From NCBI GenBank assembly GCA_030650095.1, contig JAUSEE010000040.1, positions 1 through 32,102 on the forward strand: a stretch of 32,102 nt of DNA. The letters run 5' to 3'. Shown here piece by piece: positions 31,963 through 32,102 of the stretch; the first letter of the stretch is position 1; the number at the start of each line of letters is the position of its first letter. The notes beneath the pieces are model-generated. The model saw nothing but the letters and a program-made list of their open reading frames with translations. It ran no database searches and had not been told where the DNA came from. Made by a program: the position numbers and the translations under genes. Origin of the DNA: Candidatus Buchananbacteria bacterium. GTDB taxonomy: Bacteria > Patescibacteriota > Patescibacteriia > 2-01-FULL-39-33.

Positions 31963-32102
31963 AATGAACCCGACCCCGCTCTAAAGAGCGGGGTATCTGG
32001 GCGGTTTCAAATGGAAGGTGTCGGCTCCGCCGACGTATTTTTCCTCACACTGCCCTTCATCCCCTGGCTTAAAAGCCAGGGGATGAAGGGCAGCAACATT
32101 AT
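31963..32102 (-). repeat. Hairpin-rich interspersed repeat, right copy (inverted relative to the left copy)
   Basis: It matches the reverse complement of 818-1058 along its whole length, without the 101-nt nested block. Its largest hairpin is a perfect inverted repeat with 21-nt arms at 32050-32070 and 32073-32093. The other stems are CCCCGCTC/GAGCGGGG and GTCGGC/GCCGAC. It reaches the window edge, so the true end may lie outside. This better-preserved copy is the best guide to the element's original form. Confidence 0.8.

Noticed and set aside
31977-32102. Open frame in the repeat starting MEGVGSADV in both copies
   Set aside because: It is about 30 codons in the left copy, passes through the palindromes, and differs between copies by amino-acid changes. 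A by-product of the repeat is more likely than a gene.

Overview
The window looks like part of a Candidate Phyla Radiation (Patescibacteria/Parcubacteria-type) genome. It is AT-rich, many genes lack a clear Shine-Dalgarno site, and genes are tightly packed. It is rich in glycosyltransferases and carries a family of tiny two-helix VirB2/TrbC-like pilins, a combination typical of that group. TGA works as a stop codon (for example at 2227-2229 and 14379-14381), so the recoded Gracilibacteria-type genetic code is excluded. This placement is by eye, not by a database search. dnaA and dnaN lie at the right end, so the window is next to the replication origin.

Left edge (1-1077): the 3' part of tRNA-Ser(CGA), a GNAT acetyltransferase starting 2 nt after it, a terminator, a sigma70-type promoter, and a hairpin-rich repeat (818-1058). 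An inverted copy of that repeat closes the window at 31963-32102.

Region 1 (1078-10247, + strand) is one compact seven-gene operon: a GT4 glycosyltransferase, an HPr-kinase-like P-loop protein, four tandem ~500-aa nucleotidyltransferase-fold paralogues in an A-B-A-B order, and an FkbM methyltransferase. The kinase-like/nucleotidyltransferase pairing, the duplicated pair, the abutting TAA|ATG junctions and an apparent degenerate second nucleotidyltransferase-like domain make this the best candidate for an undescribed system. It probably modifies a surface glycan, lipid or peptide.

Region 2 (10263-12879, - strand): a GT-C membrane glycosyltransferase and a polyprenyl-phosphate glycosyltransferase (GT2 with four membrane helices). 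Region 3 (13014-16992, + strand): a solute-binding lipoprotein translationally coupled to the first of five pilin-like genes, with leader hairpins, a terminator, a pair of CATTGCGAG palindromic repeats and a strong promoter in front of the last pilin. Region 4 (17063-17686, - strand): a GC-richer lipoprotein with a consensus promoter overlapped by a perfect palindrome.

Region 5 (17848-21412, - strand): a phosphoglucose/phosphomannose isomerase, a second GT-C/STT3-like enzyme and a second DPM1-like GT2. Together they make a plausible route from sugar phosphate to polyprenyl-phosphate sugar to acceptor. Region 6 (21548-28167, + strand): yebC, ruvC, three glycosyltransferases and a class A penicillin-binding protein with a C-terminal Ig-like extension. 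Region 7 (28311-31737, - strand): dnaA, dnaN and a small charged protein with its own perfect-consensus promoter. DnaA-box-like 9-mers lie in both flanks of dnaA.

Overall the window combines replication-initiation genes with a large cell-envelope programme: glycan building, lipid-linked glycosylation, peptidoglycan synthesis and a pilin-like surface or secretion structure.
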